Source: Candidatus Terasakiella magnetica
GTDB lineage: Bacteria; Pseudomonadota; Alphaproteobacteria; Rhodospirillales; Terasakiellaceae
NCBI RefSeq assembly: GCF_900093605.1
Contig: NZ_FLYE01000046.1
Coordinates: 169,195-233,194, forward strand
Length of the DNA stretch: 64,000 nt
Direction of reading: 5' to 3'
How positions within the stretch are numbered: the first letter of the stretch is position 1; each line of letters starts with the position of its first letter. Under the pieces are notes generated by a model, which worked only from the letters and a program-made list of their open reading frames with translations, searched no databases and had not been told where the DNA came from. Shown here one piece after another: positions 42,099-52,541 of the stretch. The position numbers were made by a program, and so were the translations under genes.

Positions 42099-42701
42099 AT
42101 GAAACGACTTTTGTACATGCTCGCCCTTGGGCTATCGCTCATAACCGTGATTGGTTATGTGGTCGGTAAAAACTGGGAAGAAGCAGCCCTGCTGGCCGAA
42201 GTGGAAATGGACCAGCAACAAAAGATCAAATACTGGAAAAGCCAGTCAAAAAAAGGCAATCCTGATGCCCAGTATAAGCTGGGAATATATTATGAAAAGC
42301 AGCGCACCGATTTTTTAAATGCGCAAAAATGGTACAGGGTTGCAGCCAGTAAAGGCCAGCACGCTGGCGCACAATATAAGTTGGCCCAGCTTTATATGAA
42401 TGGCCAAGGTGTTGAAAATAACCTGCCAGCCGCGATGAAATGGTTTCGCAAATCCGCAACCAAAGGCGATGCACGCGCGCAATATTTTTTAGGCATTGCT
42501 TATCGTGATGGCTGGGAGCGCGGTGAAAATTTTATCGAAGCTTACAAATGGTTTTTACTGTCAAACCGTAACGCTGCATTGGTGCGCGCAGAAGATCCGC
42601 GTTTTGACCCCACAGTTGCACTTGCAGAGATGGATGAACGTATGAGCCGATTTGATCGTGAACAAGCGCAAAAACGTGTGGATAAATGGCGCAAACGCTA
42701 A
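42099..42701 (+). CDS. Sel1-repeat protein with N-terminal membrane anchor
   Basis: 200 residues: an N-terminal signal/anchor helix (LLYMLALGLSLITVIGYVVG), then Sel1-like repeats with the consensus spacing (GNPDAQYKLGIYYEKQ..., GQHAGAQYKLAQLYMNGQGV, GDARAQYFLGIAYRDGW). Sel1 repeats mediate protein interaction. The C-terminus is basic. There is no partner gene that would reveal its role; it lies between the divergent YfgM-like gene and pyrD. Confidence 0.85.
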   Translation: MKRLLYMLALGLSLITVIGYVVGKNWEEAALLAEVEMDQQQKIKYWKSQSKKGNPDAQYKLGIYYEKQRTDFLNAQKWYRVAASKGQHAGAQYKLAQLYMNGQGVENNLPAAMKWFRKSATKGDARAQYFLGIAYRDGWERGENFIEAYKWFLLSNRNAALVRAEDPRFDPTVALAEMDERMSRFDREQAQKRVDKWRKR

Positions 42702-42776
42702 GTTGCAATTGCCCTTTGGTGTGGTTTTCTATAAGGTCCGCGCCAAGGAAGTATTGATAAAAAAGGAAGTGTCGTT

Positions 42777-43829
42777 ATGGGTCTTTATGCTTTAGCTGGT
42801 CCTTTGTTGCGTTTGGTCTCACCTGAAAAGGCCCATGGGCTTGCCATTACGGCGTTAAAAAACGGCCTTCTTCCAAAAACACCAGCCGTGATAGACCCTA
42901 TCTTGGCCCAAAGCTTATGGGGAATGGATTTCAAAAATCCCGTTGGCTTGGCTGCAGGTTTTGATAAAAATGCAGAAGTGCCAGATGCGATTTTAGGCCA
43001 AGGGTTTGGCTTTACTGAAATTGGCTCTGTCACACCTATCGCCCAACCGGGCAACCCACAACCGCGCCTGTTTCGCCTTAGTGATGACCAAGCTGTCATC
43101 AACCGCATGGGCTTTAATAATGAAGGGCTTGAGGCGGTGGCTGCGCGCTTAAAATCACGTGCGCGAAACGGGATTGTCGGGGCGAACCTTGGCAAAAATA
43201 AAACCCAAGAAGACGCCGCGGCTGATTATGTTGCCGGGACAAAAGCCTTGGCAGGTCTTTCTGATTATCTTGTGGTGAATGTGTCATCACCCAACACACC
43301 GGGCCTGCGTGCCTTGCAAAGTAAGGATCAACTGGCGGCTTTGCTCAATGCGGTTTTGGTTGCGAGAAACGAAACGGTACCCCAAGGTAAAGCGCCGTTA
43401 TTGTTAAAAGTTGCGCCTGACCTGACAGATGAAGATAAGGCTGATATTGTGGATGTGGCTTTGCAAACTGGTATTGACGGGATGATCGTTTCCAACACCA
43501 CGATTGAGCGTCCTGAGAGTTTAACAAGTGCTGATAAAGGCGAAGGCGGTGGCCTAAGTGGTCAGCCGTTGTTTGAACCTTCCACACAAGTGCTTAAAGA
43601 AATTGCCAAACTGGTTGATGGGCGTTTCCCCTTAATCGGGGTTGGCGGTATTTCAAATGCAGATCAGGCCTATGCCAAAATTCGCGCAGGCGCTTCACTC
43701 GTGCAGCTCTATTCTGCCCTTGTTTATGGTGGGTTGGAACTGGTTGGTGAGATCAACCGCGGTTTGGTTGAGCATCTTAAGCGCGATGGCTTTGAAAATA
43801 TTAAACAAGCTGTTGGTGCAGACTTGTGA
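42777..43829 (+). CDS. pyrD: Dihydroorotate dehydrogenase (quinone) PyrD
   Basis: The class 2 enzyme that oxidises dihydroorotate to orotate with FMN and passes electrons to ubiquinone. The 350-residue protein has the N-terminal membrane-associating helix (LYALAGPLLRLVSPEKAHGL), the FMN site NPVGLAAGFDKNAEVPDAIL, ...GFTEIGSVTPIAQPGNPQPR, the catalytic Ser in VVNVSSPNTPGLR and the C-terminal LIGVGGISNADQAYAKIRAG plus ASLVQLYSALVYGG. AAAGGAAG precedes the ATG. Confidence 0.96.
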   Translation: MGLYALAGPLLRLVSPEKAHGLAITALKNGLLPKTPAVIDPILAQSLWGMDFKNPVGLAAGFDKNAEVPDAILGQGFGFTEIGSVTPIAQPGNPQPRLFRLSDDQAVINRMGFNNEGLEAVAARLKSRARNGIVGANLGKNKTQEDAAADYVAGTKALAGLSDYLVVNVSSPNTPGLRALQSKDQLAALLNAVLVARNETVPQGKAPLLLKVAPDLTDEDKADIVDVALQTGIDGMIVSNTTIERPESLTSADKGEGGGLSGQPLFEPSTQVLKEIAKLVDGRFPLIGVGGISNADQAYAKIRAGASLVQLYSALVYGGLELVGEINRGLVEHLKRDGFENIKQAVGADL

Positions 43830-43858
43830 TAAGAGACGAGAGTAACTAGATTAGAACT

Positions 43859-44266
43859 ATGTCAAATCTCATTAGAATCTTAAAAGCCGAACATCTTAAT
43901 ATCGCTCATACCTTAAGCGAGGTCATGCTCTTTGGTGTTAATACGCCTGAGGGCAAAGAACAGCTGATGGCGGCAAAGTCCGGCTTGTTGATGCATTTAC
44001 AGCGCGAAGATGCCGAGCTTTACCCGGTACTGGTTGAAGCTGCAAAAACAGATGAAAACCTTGGTAAAACAGTGGATTTGTTTTTAGCTGACATCATGGA
44101 AGTCACAGAAAAAGCATTAGCTTTTTTTGCAAAATACGAAAATGTAAATGATCATGCAGAGTTTGAGGCCGATTTCACAGAGCTTCTTGCACTCTTAACA
44201 CAACGTATCAAGAGTGAAGAGCAAGTGATTTACGAACATTATGACCAGTTGGTGAATTGCGATTAA
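43859..44266 (+). CDS. Hemerythrin-like HHE-domain protein
   Basis: A 135-residue four-helix bundle likely to bind a di-iron centre. Metal-ligand candidates are His in [30 protein letters not shown], and YEHYDQLV near the C-terminus, with Glu/Asp from HLQRED and EEQVIYEH. Function (oxygen or iron sensing) is uncertain. It starts 29 bp after pyrD and its stop overlaps the convergent accA stop by 4 bp. Confidence 0.8.
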   Translation: MSNLIRILKAEHLNIAHTLSEVMLFGVNTPEGKEQLMAAKSGLLMHLQREDAELYPVLVEAAKTDENLGKTVDLFLADIMEVTEKALAFFAKYENVNDHAEFEADFTELLALLTQRIKSEEQVIYEHYDQLVNCD

Positions 44267-45222
44267 GCAACACCTGCACGACCCATGGCGAGGAACTTCT
44301 CGCGACGGCGCGCTTTTAAAACACCACCATCATGGGTGAGCTGTTCACGAATGGATGTATCAATAACTTTGCGAACCGCATCAAAGGTATCATCCAAGCT
44401 GCGATGAGCCCCGCCAAGAGGCTCAGGAATGACATCATCAATAACAGCCAGACGATGCAGGTCTTGCGCGGTGATGTTAAGCGCATCTGCCGCAGATTCT
44501 GTATAATCGTTAGAACGCCACAAGATTGATGCGCAGCCTTCTGGTGAGATCACCGAATAGATGGAATGTTCCAGCATGTAGATATCATTGGCACAGGCAA
44601 TGGCAATGGCCCCGCCAGAACCGCCTTCACCAATAACGATAGAGGTAAAGGGCACTTTAACCTGTAGGCATTTTTCAATTGAGCGAGCAATGGCTTCAGA
44701 TTGTCCGCGCTCTTCTGCATCCGCACCGGGAAAGGCCCCTGCGGTATCCACAAAAGTCACAATCGGCAGGTTGAAACGTTCTGCCATATCCATCAAGCGC
44801 TGGGCTTTGCGATAGCCCTCAGGCTTTGCCATGCCGAAATTATGTTTTACACGGGTTTCGGTACTGTTGCCTTTTTCATGGCCCATGACCACAACGCTAT
44901 GACCTTCAAAGCGGCCCAAGCCACCAATGATGGCGCAATCTTCTGCATAAAGACGATCGCCCGCCAAAGGGGTGAAATCTTCAATCAGATTTTCAATATA
45001 ATCAGATGTATGAGGGCGCTCAGGATGGCGCGCAACTTGCGTTTTCTGCCAAGGTGTAAGCTTGGAATAAGTGTTTTGCAGAAGCTTTTCTGCTTTATTT
45101 TGCAAACGGCTGACTTCTTCAGCGATATTGATTTCCTCGCCGGAAGCGCTTACATGGCGCAATTCCTTGATTTTACCTTCTAATTCGGCAATCGGTTTTT
45201 CAAAATCAAGATACGTATGCAT
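44263..45222 (-). CDS. accA: Acetyl-CoA carboxylase carboxyltransferase subunit alpha
   Basis: Transfers the carboxyl group from biotin to acetyl-CoA, first committed step of fatty-acid synthesis. It has 319 residues and the family features: [20 protein letters not shown] at the start, [40 protein letters not shown], the oxyanion loop [40 protein letters not shown] and [20 protein letters not shown] precedes the ATG. Confidence 0.97.
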   Translation of the reverse strand: MHTYLDFEKPIAELEGKIKELRHVSASGEEINIAEEVSRLQNKAEKLLQNTYSKLTPWQKTQVARHPERPHTSDYIENLIEDFTPLAGDRLYAEDCAIIGGLGRFEGHSVVVMGHEKGNSTETRVKHNFGMAKPEGYRKAQRLMDMAERFNLPIVTFVDTAGAFPGADAEERGQSEAIARSIEKCLQVKVPFTSIVIGEGGSGGAIAIACANDIYMLEHSIYSVISPEGCASILWRSNDYTESAADALNITAQDLHRLAVIDDVIPEPLGGAHRSLDDTFDAVRKVIDTSIREQLTHDGGVLKARRREKFLAMGRAGVA

Positions 45223-45316
45223 AAAATCCTCAGGTGCAAATTAACTGTTCGCAAAGACAACGACTTTAAAGCCGCTGACATCTTTTTGCGCCAGCGGCTT
45301 TGAGAATGCAAGCTTT

Positions 45317-46900
45317 TTAAGTATCAGCTGCTTTTGTCGGTGTAATATGATCGCTAATGGGGAGTTCTTTTTCGCTCGGGTAATCAACGGCAAGGCCATA
45401 TAAAGGGTCTTCAATCACGTTGATTTCCACCATATCACCTGCTTTTTCCAAGAGAACCTGACAATCAGGGCTCAGGTGGCGCAGATGCAGCTGTTTGCCT
45501 GCTTTTAAGTAACGTTCCGCCAAGGCATCAATGGCTTCAAGGCCGGAGTGATCCCACACGCGCGATTCTACGAAATCAATCACCACATCATCCGGGTCAT
45601 TTTTGGGGTCAAACAGCTCTTTAAAGCTGGTGATGGAACCAAAAAACAGCGGACCATGAAGTTGATAGACTTTAGAGCCATTGGGCAAAATCTTGGTTGT
45701 GACATCAACGCGTTTGGCAGCTTTCCAGGCAAAGACAAGGGCAGAAACAATCACCCCAACAATAACTGCAATCGCGAGATCACTAATCACGGTGACACCG
45801 GATACCAAAATGAGAACAAAGGCATCCGTGCGTGGAATTTTGTTTAAAATGCGCAGTGAGCTCCATTCAAACGTGCCAACCACAACCATGAACATGACAC
45901 CAACCAGCGCAGCCAGTGGAATTTGTTCAATGAGGGAGGAGGCAAACAGGATGAAGGAAAGCAAGAACAAGGCGGCTGAAATACCTGCCAAGCGCCCGCG
46001 ACCACCTGAATTCACATTGATCATGGATTGACCGATCATAGCGCAACCACCCATGCCGCCAAAGAAGCCTGTTGCAACATTGGCTGCACCTTGGGCGATA
46101 CATTCTTTAGAAGCACGACCATGTGTTTCGGTAAGTTCTGCCACAAGGGTAAGGGTCAAAAGCGATTCAATCAGGCCGATAGCAGCAAGGATCACTGCAT
46201 AAGGCAGGATGATATAAAACGTTTCCAGACTAAACGGGACAGCCGGAATATGGAACTCAGGCAAACCGCCTGCAATGCTTGCCATATCACCAACCGTGCG
46301 CGTATCAAGCCCGCCATAGATCACTGCTAAAGAAACCACCGCAATGGCTGCTAGGGGTGCGGGGATCAGGGTTGTGAATTTAGGTAGATATTTAATGATA
46401 GCCATGGTCACAGCCACAAGGCCAAGCATCAGGTATAAGGGCTCTCCGCTCATCCATTCAAGGTTGCCTGTGATATCTTCAACTTTAAACTGACCGAGCT
46501 GGGCCAAAAAGATCACAATTGCCAAACCGTTGACAAAGCCAAGCATAACCGGATGAGGGACAAGGCGGATGAATTTACCCAGATGCAGCGCACCGGCAAT
46601 CACCTGTAAAACACCCATCAACACCACGGTTGCAAAGAGATATTCCACCCCATGCTGGGCAACAAGGGCAACCATAACAACAGCCAAGGCGCCGGTTGCA
46701 CCACTGATCATACCCGGACGACCGCCAAAAACAGCCGTGATGAGGCCAACCATAAAGGCTGCATAAAGGCCAACAAGGGGATGAACACCAGCAACAAATG
46801 CGAATGCAACAGCTTCTGGAACAAGGGCAAGCGCGACGGTTAAACCGGATAAGATATCCACGCGCGCATTTGCGGATGCCTTGGAGACAAGCTGAAACAT
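45317..46900 (-). CDS. SulP-family anion transporter
   Basis: A 527-residue membrane protein with 10-12 helices and a C-terminal STAS domain ([24 protein letters not shown] region). SulP motif: [20 protein letters not shown] near the N-terminus and [20 protein letters not shown]. Substrates in bacteria are sulfate, bicarbonate or dicarboxylates; the sequence alone does not decide. A promoter is likely between 46901 and 47032. The gene is unrelated to the neighbouring accA and cyclase. Confidence 0.88.
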   Translation of the reverse strand: MFQLVSKASANARVDILSGLTVALALVPEAVAFAFVAGVHPLVGLYAAFMVGLITAVFGGRPGMISGATGALAVVMVALVAQHGVEYLFATVVLMGVLQVIAGALHLGKFIRLVPHPVMLGFVNGLAIVIFLAQLGQFKVEDITGNLEWMSGEPLYLMLGLVAVTMAIIKYLPKFTTLIPAPLAAIAVVSLAVIYGGLDTRTVGDMASIAGGLPEFHIPAVPFSLETFYIILPYAVILAAIGLIESLLTLTLVAELTETHGRASKECIAQGAANVATGFFGGMGGCAMIGQSMINVNSGGRGRLAGISAALFLLSFILFASSLIEQIPLAALVGVMFMVVVGTFEWSSLRILNKIPRTDAFVLILVSGVTVISDLAIAVIVGVIVSALVFAWKAAKRVDVTTKILPNGSKVYQLHGPLFFGSITSFKELFDPKNDPDDVVIDFVESRVWDHSGLEAIDALAERYLKAGKQLHLRHLSPDCQVLLEKAGDMVEINVIEDPLYGLAVDYPSEKELPISDHITPTKAADT

Positions 46901-47032
46901 AGGGGGAACCTCAATAAATTAATATTATTGTGCAATGCAAAAAGAGTTCTTCGGGTCATAGCAATTATTTTGCTGAACCGCAAATGGTTATTTTTCAGCG
47001 CCTTTAAACCCATGCTTTGGTTTTTACTGATC

Positions 47033-48205
47033 TTAAGCGATGAAATTTTCGATATTTTGCTCAGTTTGGGGGCCGTATGATTTGTTTCGCCCAGACTGTT
47101 TGGCTTTATACATACGCTCATCCGCTTTTTCGACCATTTCCAGCCAATCCAAACATTTGTCTTTTTGCAGCTCACAAATGCCGATACTGGCTGTCATGGG
47201 GGTGCCATCAGGTCTTTCGCCAAATTTATGTTCTCTGATGCGCTCAGTAACGGTGGTGATATGCTCACACGATGTATTGGGCAAAATGATGACGAATTCT
47301 TCACCGCCCCAACGGATCAGCTGGTCACTGCGACGCAGGCATTTAAAAAGCTGGGTTGAGATTTGTTTTAAGGCACGGTCCCCGCGTTCATGACCATGGT
47401 TGTCATTAATCTCTTTAAAATGGTCAATATCAATAAACATCAGGGTTAAAGGCGTGTGGGTGCGCGATGAAATGCGAAACTGAAGATCGAGAAACTCTTC
47501 ACCTGAGCGCCGTGTATAAGCACCTGTGAGGGAATCTTTAGAAGCCTGATTGATCAAGGAGATCATATAATGCAGCTGGCTCATCCCTGAAAAGACAGAG
47601 ACCCCAAGAACCACAAACATCAACCAAGTGACATTGATAAAGCTTGCCAAATCAAAGGCGGGCTGTTGAGCAGCACCAATGATCACCACAATAAGCACAG
47701 AGACACCCGCAAGCAGGGTTTCAAGCGCGGTTAGCGGAAAGATGCTTAAGCCCGCAACCACAATAAAGGGCAGGAAAGTGTAGATGCTTGAAAGCACACT
47801 ACCCAGTGCAGAAAGCTCAAGATTGACCAAGAAGGGTTGGGAAATCAGATAGAAGATCGGTGGGATAGATAGCATGCCGCCCAAGAGCAGGTAGGCATTT
47901 TGCATATCCCGAAAGGCGCTATGTAAACGATATAAAGAAAAGAAGATAACCGCTGAACACAGGCGCAATAAAACAAGCAAGCCCCAATAAGGCCATTGAA
48001 AGGCGTAATAATCCAGAATGCTCCACAGGGGGACCGTGATGGCAAAAAACAGTGAAAGCAGGCCGACGCGGCTGGCGATGATTTTTGCACGGTGGCGCTG
48101 GATATGGGTGGAATGGGAAAACGGGTGGAACAATTCCCCGTATCTGGCAAACCAGTCAGACAGGCTAAATGAGGGGGGAGTGTGGTTATGCTCGTTCATA
48201 TTCAT
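47033..48205 (-). CDS. Membrane-bound diguanylate cyclase (GGDEF)
   Basis: Produces cyclic di-GMP. The 390-residue protein has five or six N-terminal membrane helices, then a C-terminal GGDEF domain. The active-site motif reads WGGEEF (IRWGGEEFVIILPNTS), an accepted active form. Metal-binding Asp is in MFIDIDHFKEINDNHGHERG, and GDRALKQIST follows. The start could be ATG 48205 or 48199. c-di-GMP commonly controls motility, which fits this flagellated organism but is not proven. Confidence 0.9.
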   Translation of the reverse strand: MNMNEHNHTPPSFSLSDWFARYGELFHPFSHSTHIQRHRAKIIASRVGLLSLFFAITVPLWSILDYYAFQWPYWGLLVLLRLCSAVIFFSLYRLHSAFRDMQNAYLLLGGMLSIPPIFYLISQPFLVNLELSALGSVLSSIYTFLPFIVVAGLSIFPLTALETLLAGVSVLIVVIIGAAQQPAFDLASFINVTWLMFVVLGVSVFSGMSQLHYMISLINQASKDSLTGAYTRRSGEEFLDLQFRISSRTHTPLTLMFIDIDHFKEINDNHGHERGDRALKQISTQLFKCLRRSDQLIRWGGEEFVIILPNTSCEHITTVTERIREHKFGERPDGTPMTASIGICELQKDKCLDWLEMVEKADERMYKAKQSGRNKSYGPQTEQNIENFIA

Positions 48206-48292
48206 AGCGCGCCAACTTATCGTTTTTTAGTGGTTTCTTATATTAATTGATACTGGCAATACCACTGTTTGTTTTGGATTTCAATTAAAAGG

Positions 48293-48331
48293 CAAACAAA
48301 AGGCCCGAAAGTAAAACTTTCGAGCCTTTTA
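48293..48331 (-). terminator. Terminator of the malyl-CoA lyase gene
   Basis: AAAAGGC-C-CGAAAGT and ACTTTCG-A-GCCTTTT pair with one mismatch around a 3-nt loop (48298-48330). In the minus direction it is followed by TTTTGTTTGCC, about 20 nt after the gene's stop codon. Confidence 0.8.
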
Positions 48332-48351
48332 AAAGAAACGAAGTGGTCAGA

Positions 48352-49398
48352 TTAAAGACCGTAAGCCTCTGCCAAGTCAGGGTCTTTTGCCGCAACCTGT
48401 TTGGCAAGGTCAACGATCACCTTGGCTTGTTTCCATGTGGCATCATCCTGCATTTTACCATCAATCATGACAGCGCCTGTGCCATCTGGCATGGCTTCGA
48501 TAATGCGAATGGCGAATTTGGCTTCTTCAACATCTGGTGAGAAGACTTTTTTCGCAATGTCGATCTGTTTAGGGTGAAGCGACCATGCGCCCACACAACC
48601 AAGCAAGAACGCATTACGGAACTGTGCTTCACAAGCCTCGTTATCAGAGAAATCACCAAAGGGACCGTAAAAGGCTTTAATGCCGTTTGACTGACAGGCA
48701 TCAACCATTTTCGCAACAGTGAAGTGCCACAAATCTTGTTGATACAAAGTACGTGCAGCGCCTTCTTCAGTGGCATCTTCCAAAACGCCGTAGAACGGAT
48801 GACCACCGCCAACGCGTGTTGTTTTCATACCGCGTGAAGCCGCCAAATCAGCAGGGCCAAGGCTCATACCGTGCATACGTGGGCTTGCTGCCGCAATTTC
48901 AGAAACCTGTTCCACACCCAGTGCTGTTTCCAAAATAGCATGGATCATGATCGGCTTTTTAACGCCATGTTTGGCTTCAAGCTGAGCCAGAAGTTGATCC
49001 ACATAGTGAATGTCCCAAGGACCTTCCACTTTTGGCAACATCAAAACGTCGAGCTTATCACCAGCGGCTGCAACAATTTCTGTCACATCATCAAGGAACC
49101 ATGGTGAGTTCAGGCAGTTCACACGTGTCCATAAAGACGTTGAGCCAAAATCTGTGCTTGTTGCCACTTCGATGAAGCCAGCGCGGGCTTCTTCTTTGGC
49201 ATCCATAGGAATGGCATCTTCAAGGTTACCAAGGATCACGTCTACTTTTTTGACCATGTCCGGCACTTTGGCGCGCATTTTTTCCATGTGCGGTGGGAAG
49301 AAGTGAACCATACGTTCCAGCTTCACCGGAATTTCACGATAAGGCTCAGGTGCACCAATGGCGAGGGGCTCAAAAAACTTCTTAGCTGGTTTGGTCAT
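48352..49398 (-). CDS. mcl: L-malyl-CoA / beta-methylmalyl-CoA lyase
   Basis: A CitE/HpcH-superfamily enzyme that cleaves malyl-CoA to glyoxylate and acetyl-CoA (and methylmalyl-CoA), as in the ethylmalonyl-CoA and C1 pathways. At 348 residues it is close to known bacterial Mcl. Seen: [19 protein letters not shown], the metal-binding Glu/Asp regions [20 protein letters not shown] and [33 protein letters not shown] and the C-terminal [19 protein letters not shown]. No other pathway genes are adjacent. Confidence 0.9.
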   Translation of the reverse strand: MTKPAKKFFEPLAIGAPEPYREIPVKLERMVHFFPPHMEKMRAKVPDMVKKVDVILGNLEDAIPMDAKEEARAGFIEVATSTDFGSTSLWTRVNCLNSPWFLDDVTEIVAAAGDKLDVLMLPKVEGPWDIHYVDQLLAQLEAKHGVKKPIMIHAILETALGVEQVSEIAAASPRMHGMSLGPADLAASRGMKTTRVGGGHPFYGVLEDATEEGAARTLYQQDLWHFTVAKMVDACQSNGIKAFYGPFGDFSDNEACEAQFRNAFLLGCVGAWSLHPKQIDIAKKVFSPDVEEAKFAIRIIEAMPDGTGAVMIDGKMQDDATWKQAKVIVDLAKQVAAKDPDLAEAYGL

Positions 49399-49554
49399 AT
49401 CTAAACGTTTCCATTGTTCTTAAAAGGGAGCCATAAAAGGCAGCTCTCGAATCTGAAAAGGATTGTGCATTGCGAAGACGCACCGCACAAGTGTTTTTTG
49501 ATAAAATGAAGTTGCAAATGTTACTATGGTAACTAAGGCTTTGAAGCGGAGCTG

Positions 49555-50478
49555 TTATTCATCATCGGGATTAAATAATGCCGCCAGTGGGTGCTTATTG
49601 AGCACCAGTTGTTTTTCACGCTCGCCAATCATATGGGTATAGATGGTGGTGGTGGAAATATCGGCATGACCAAGCATCAGTTGCAGGCTGCGTAAATCCA
49701 CATCACGGTCCAGCAGATGGCTGGCAAAAGAATGGCGAATAACGTGGGGAGAAACTTTTTTGGTGATGCCTGCCTTAATGGCCATAGAGCGCAGTTCTTT
49801 ATCAAAAGTCGCGCGTGAAACATGGCCTTCTTTGGCGCTGCGTGATGGAAAGAGCCATGTGCTTTCTTGGCCTTCGCGCAGGAACTCATGTCGTTCTTGT
49901 ATATAAAGGTCAACCGCATCAATGGCGGCTTTGGTCAGCGGCACCATGCGTTCTTTATTGCCTTTACCTGTGACAATCAACATTCCTGTCTGGCGGGTAA
50001 AGGCAGAAAGGGGCAAGCCGACCAGTTCAGAAACGCGCAAGCCACAAGCATAGAGAATTTCCAGCATGGCAGAAAGACGCAGGCCTTTGGGTGAATTGTC
50101 CTTTTTAGTCTCATTTAACAGCTCATCGACTTCTTCTTCGGTGAGGAATTTGGGCAGTGTGCGCCCAAGCTTTGGCGTATCAAGGCTGGCTGCTGGGTCA
50201 TCTTGGCGCAGGCGCTCGCCATACATAAACTTAAAAAACTGTTTCATGGCTGAAAGGCGGCGCGCGGCTGTGCGCGGGGCATAGCCACTGTCATGAATGA
50301 CTTTGATAAACCCGCGTAAATCTTCGGTCGTCGCGGTTTCTATGCGTTGGGATTTTTTAACCAGATAGGCTTCAAGCTTTTCAAGGTCGCGGCGATAATT
50401 ATCCAGCGTGTTTTGCGCCGCACCTCGTTCCACCGACATCATTTGTAAAAACGAAGTGATGTGACGCGAGGATTTCAT
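49555..50478 (-). CDS. xerD: Tyrosine recombinase XerD
   Basis: Acts with XerC at dif to resolve chromosome dimers. 307 residues: N-terminal SAM-like core-binding domain (ITSFLQMMSVERGAAQNTLD) and a catalytic domain with Arg in YACGLRVSELVGLPLS, the HxxR box in SPHVIRHSFASHLLDRD, and the second His and Tyr in LGHADISTTTIYTHM. The length and LGRTLPKFLTEEEVDELL favour XerD over XerC. Only 3 bp separate it from the upstream minus-strand gene, so coupling is likely. Confidence 0.93.
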   Translation of the reverse strand: MKSSRHITSFLQMMSVERGAAQNTLDNYRRDLEKLEAYLVKKSQRIETATTEDLRGFIKVIHDSGYAPRTAARRLSAMKQFFKFMYGERLRQDDPAASLDTPKLGRTLPKFLTEEEVDELLNETKKDNSPKGLRLSAMLEILYACGLRVSELVGLPLSAFTRQTGMLIVTGKGNKERMVPLTKAAIDAVDLYIQERHEFLREGQESTWLFPSRSAKEGHVSRATFDKELRSMAIKAGITKKVSPHVIRHSFASHLLDRDVDLRSLQLMLGHADISTTTIYTHMIGEREKQLVLNKHPLAALFNPDDE

Positions 50479-50481
50479 TAA

Positions 50482-52224
50482 TTAGAAACCAGCCTGCAAG
50501 GACGTTTCAACCGCAACCGCGCGGGCATCACGCTCCAGCCCAACAGAACGCAGGGCAAAAAGCGCATCACGCAGATAGTTGCTATCCATATTGGCTGTTT
50601 TTTCATGGCCTAAACCATGAAGGGCGAGCAAAACCGTTTCGCCAAGGCGACCTGCCATGGCAGCTTTATTCATCTTCAGCCAAATTCCGGCCTTTGGCGC
50701 TTGGCCCATGGCAAGTTTCGGGCCTTGCATTAAAGACAGCCAAAGTTGGTCAGAAACGACCAAGCCTAAGCCGTCTGCCACACTAAAGAGGCGATTGGCA
50801 CGGGCAAAAGATTGTGGTGTTTCGGCTTGGGCTTTCCACCAACCCGCAAGGGCTTGATTGACCGCTTGGGGAGCCACATCAAAACCAGCAAAAACAGCGA
50901 GTGGGCGTACATCTGTCCAGCTTTTAGCTGCTTGCACATCAGTAAAGGCGGCGTTTCTTAGCATGAGAAACCACGCTTTTGCACTCTCCCAATCCCCTGC
51001 GGCAAGTAAGGCGCGCATGGCTTTGGGGGCAAACCATAAAAGGTCGATGCTGCGTGCTAAATTAGAGATCATCGGGCGATAAAGACGCGCAATGCTAAAG
51101 AAAGTCCCGTTCTTTTTTGCCAAATCAAGGGCAAGAGATATGGTTTCTGTGCGAATAACAGCTAGTTGATTAGGCTTGGCACTGACTTGATAGAGCAAGG
51201 CTTGGGCTTTTAAGGGCTCAAGGCTTTGTGCAGAGCTAAGCGCATCGGCAAGTTCTTTATCGGAAAATTTAATGCGCTTAAAGGTTTCGCGCAGGAAATC
51301 AACACTGGCAAGATTTGCTTCAACCGCTTTTTGAATGGCGTAAATGTCCCCGGCCTTGGTGAGAAGGCTCAACATGTTCGGGTCATCAGAGGCACGGACT
51401 TCTTTTGATAAAATCGCCTTGCTTGCGCTAATGAGGGCGAGCTCAAGCGGTTTTGCGGCGGGCAGGCTTTTTACATGGCCGCGCTCGCCTGCATTTAAGG
51501 AATTCATCAGGTCGTAATAGACAGGATCATTATCGCCACTGTCTTGTAACAGGGATAAGGACAACATGGCTTGATCATTTTGTTTTGCCAGCATGCGGCA
51601 AAAGGCCATGGTCTTGACCCAGAAAGTATCTTGATTGGCTGAAAAATTACTTGAGGCGAGTGAGCAAGCGTCTGAAATTTTGTTATTTAGCAACAGGGCT
51701 TCTGTTTCTAAAATGGCAAGATCGTTGTTGCGTTCATTTTGTGGGGCACTTTTGATGAGGGAAATCACATCATTTGTCTGGCCCATTTCCGCAAGCTTGG
51801 CTGCGCGAATGGATAAAAGCGATTTTTGTGCGCTCACCCCTTGTGGCGGCTGGGCTGCACTTAATAATAAGCGGCGCTGTAAAATGCGCAAATAAGGCGC
51901 TGAGGGGCGCGCGGGCAATGTTTCCAGCAGGTTTTCCACAAACGGGCGATTGGTCCCCGACCACATGGTAGAGGCAAAAGCCTTACTGCCGCTGAGCACA
52001 CCCAAAGCTTCTTTATTCACCTGATCAAGGGACTGTACGTTAATTCCGCCTGAAATGGTTTTTACCGGAACGGGGGTAACAGAGGGCACGACCGTTGGCG
52101 CTTGACCCACAGGGCTTAACGTGCGCGGGGCTAGGGTGCGCGGTGCGTTGTCTTGAGCATATACGGTGCTGGCACATCCAAAAAGGAGCGTGGCGGCGAG
52201 CGAGGCTTTAATAAATGAACGCAT
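50482..52224 (-). CDS. Periplasmic protein of unknown function upstream of xerD
   Basis: 580 residues, not recognised as a named family. It has a signal peptide (MRSFIKASLAATLLFGCASTVYAQ), a Thr/Val/Pro-rich spacer (about 30-60), and then almost continuous alpha-helices with Ala/Leu-rich pairs suggestive of TPR-like or HEAT-like stacking (LAEMGQTNDVISLIKSA; LLAAGDWESAKAWFLMLRNA). A LLFGCA sequence in the signal could be read as a lipobox, but the following VYAQ fits a normal signal-peptidase site better. It is probably cotranscribed with xerD. Confidence 0.75.
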   Translation of the reverse strand: MRSFIKASLAATLLFGCASTVYAQDNAPRTLAPRTLSPVGQAPTVVPSVTPVPVKTISGGINVQSLDQVNKEALGVLSGSKAFASTMWSGTNRPFVENLLETLPARPSAPYLRILQRRLLLSAAQPPQGVSAQKSLLSIRAAKLAEMGQTNDVISLIKSAPQNERNNDLAILETEALLLNNKISDACSLASSNFSANQDTFWVKTMAFCRMLAKQNDQAMLSLSLLQDSGDNDPVYYDLMNSLNAGERGHVKSLPAAKPLELALISASKAILSKEVRASDDPNMLSLLTKAGDIYAIQKAVEANLASVDFLRETFKRIKFSDKELADALSSAQSLEPLKAQALLYQVSAKPNQLAVIRTETISLALDLAKKNGTFFSIARLYRPMISNLARSIDLLWFAPKAMRALLAAGDWESAKAWFLMLRNAAFTDVQAAKSWTDVRPLAVFAGFDVAPQAVNQALAGWWKAQAETPQSFARANRLFSVADGLGLVVSDQLWLSLMQGPKLAMGQAPKAGIWLKMNKAAMAGRLGETVLLALHGLGHEKTANMDSNYLRDALFALRSVGLERDARAVAVETSLQAGF

Positions 52225-52229
52225 GTTTT

Positions 52230-52370
52230 TTATCTTGGAAAACGGTCGTCAGAAATCTTTTTGGTCACCGGGGCCGTTGGCGCAGGGATATCCCACGTTG
52301 CCAAGAAAACACCAGCTCCCCCAAGGGTGAGCAGGACGAGTATGAGTAGGAATTTTGAAAAAGCCTTCAT
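52230..52370 (-). CDS. Small membrane protein (46 residues)
   Basis: From the ATG at 52368-52370 the product is MKAFSKFLLILVLLTLGGAG plus a short periplasmic tail (IPAPTAPVTKKISDDRFPR). It is a single-pass protein or secreted peptide, five bases upstream of the 580-residue gene. A longer in-frame start at 52445 is possible but would add a polar segment before the helix. Placement between aroK and the large periplasmic gene is reminiscent of small conserved proteins in this order, by recall; no function is assigned. Confidence 0.6.
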   Translation of the reverse strand: MKAFSKFLLILVLLTLGGAGVFLATWDIPAPTAPVTKKISDDRFPR

Positions 52371-52541
52371 GGCGTATTTATCTATTTCATCATGGTAAAA
52401 ACGAACGTTGGAGCGCAGTCTAACCGTCTCTTGAGACAGTTTCAACGCAATCTATGAAGAATTCTACTTACGAAAATATAAAATCTTAATTAAAGTAGGA
52501 CAAAATCGTGAAAATAAATCTTTTTTCGGAAACGGACAAAC

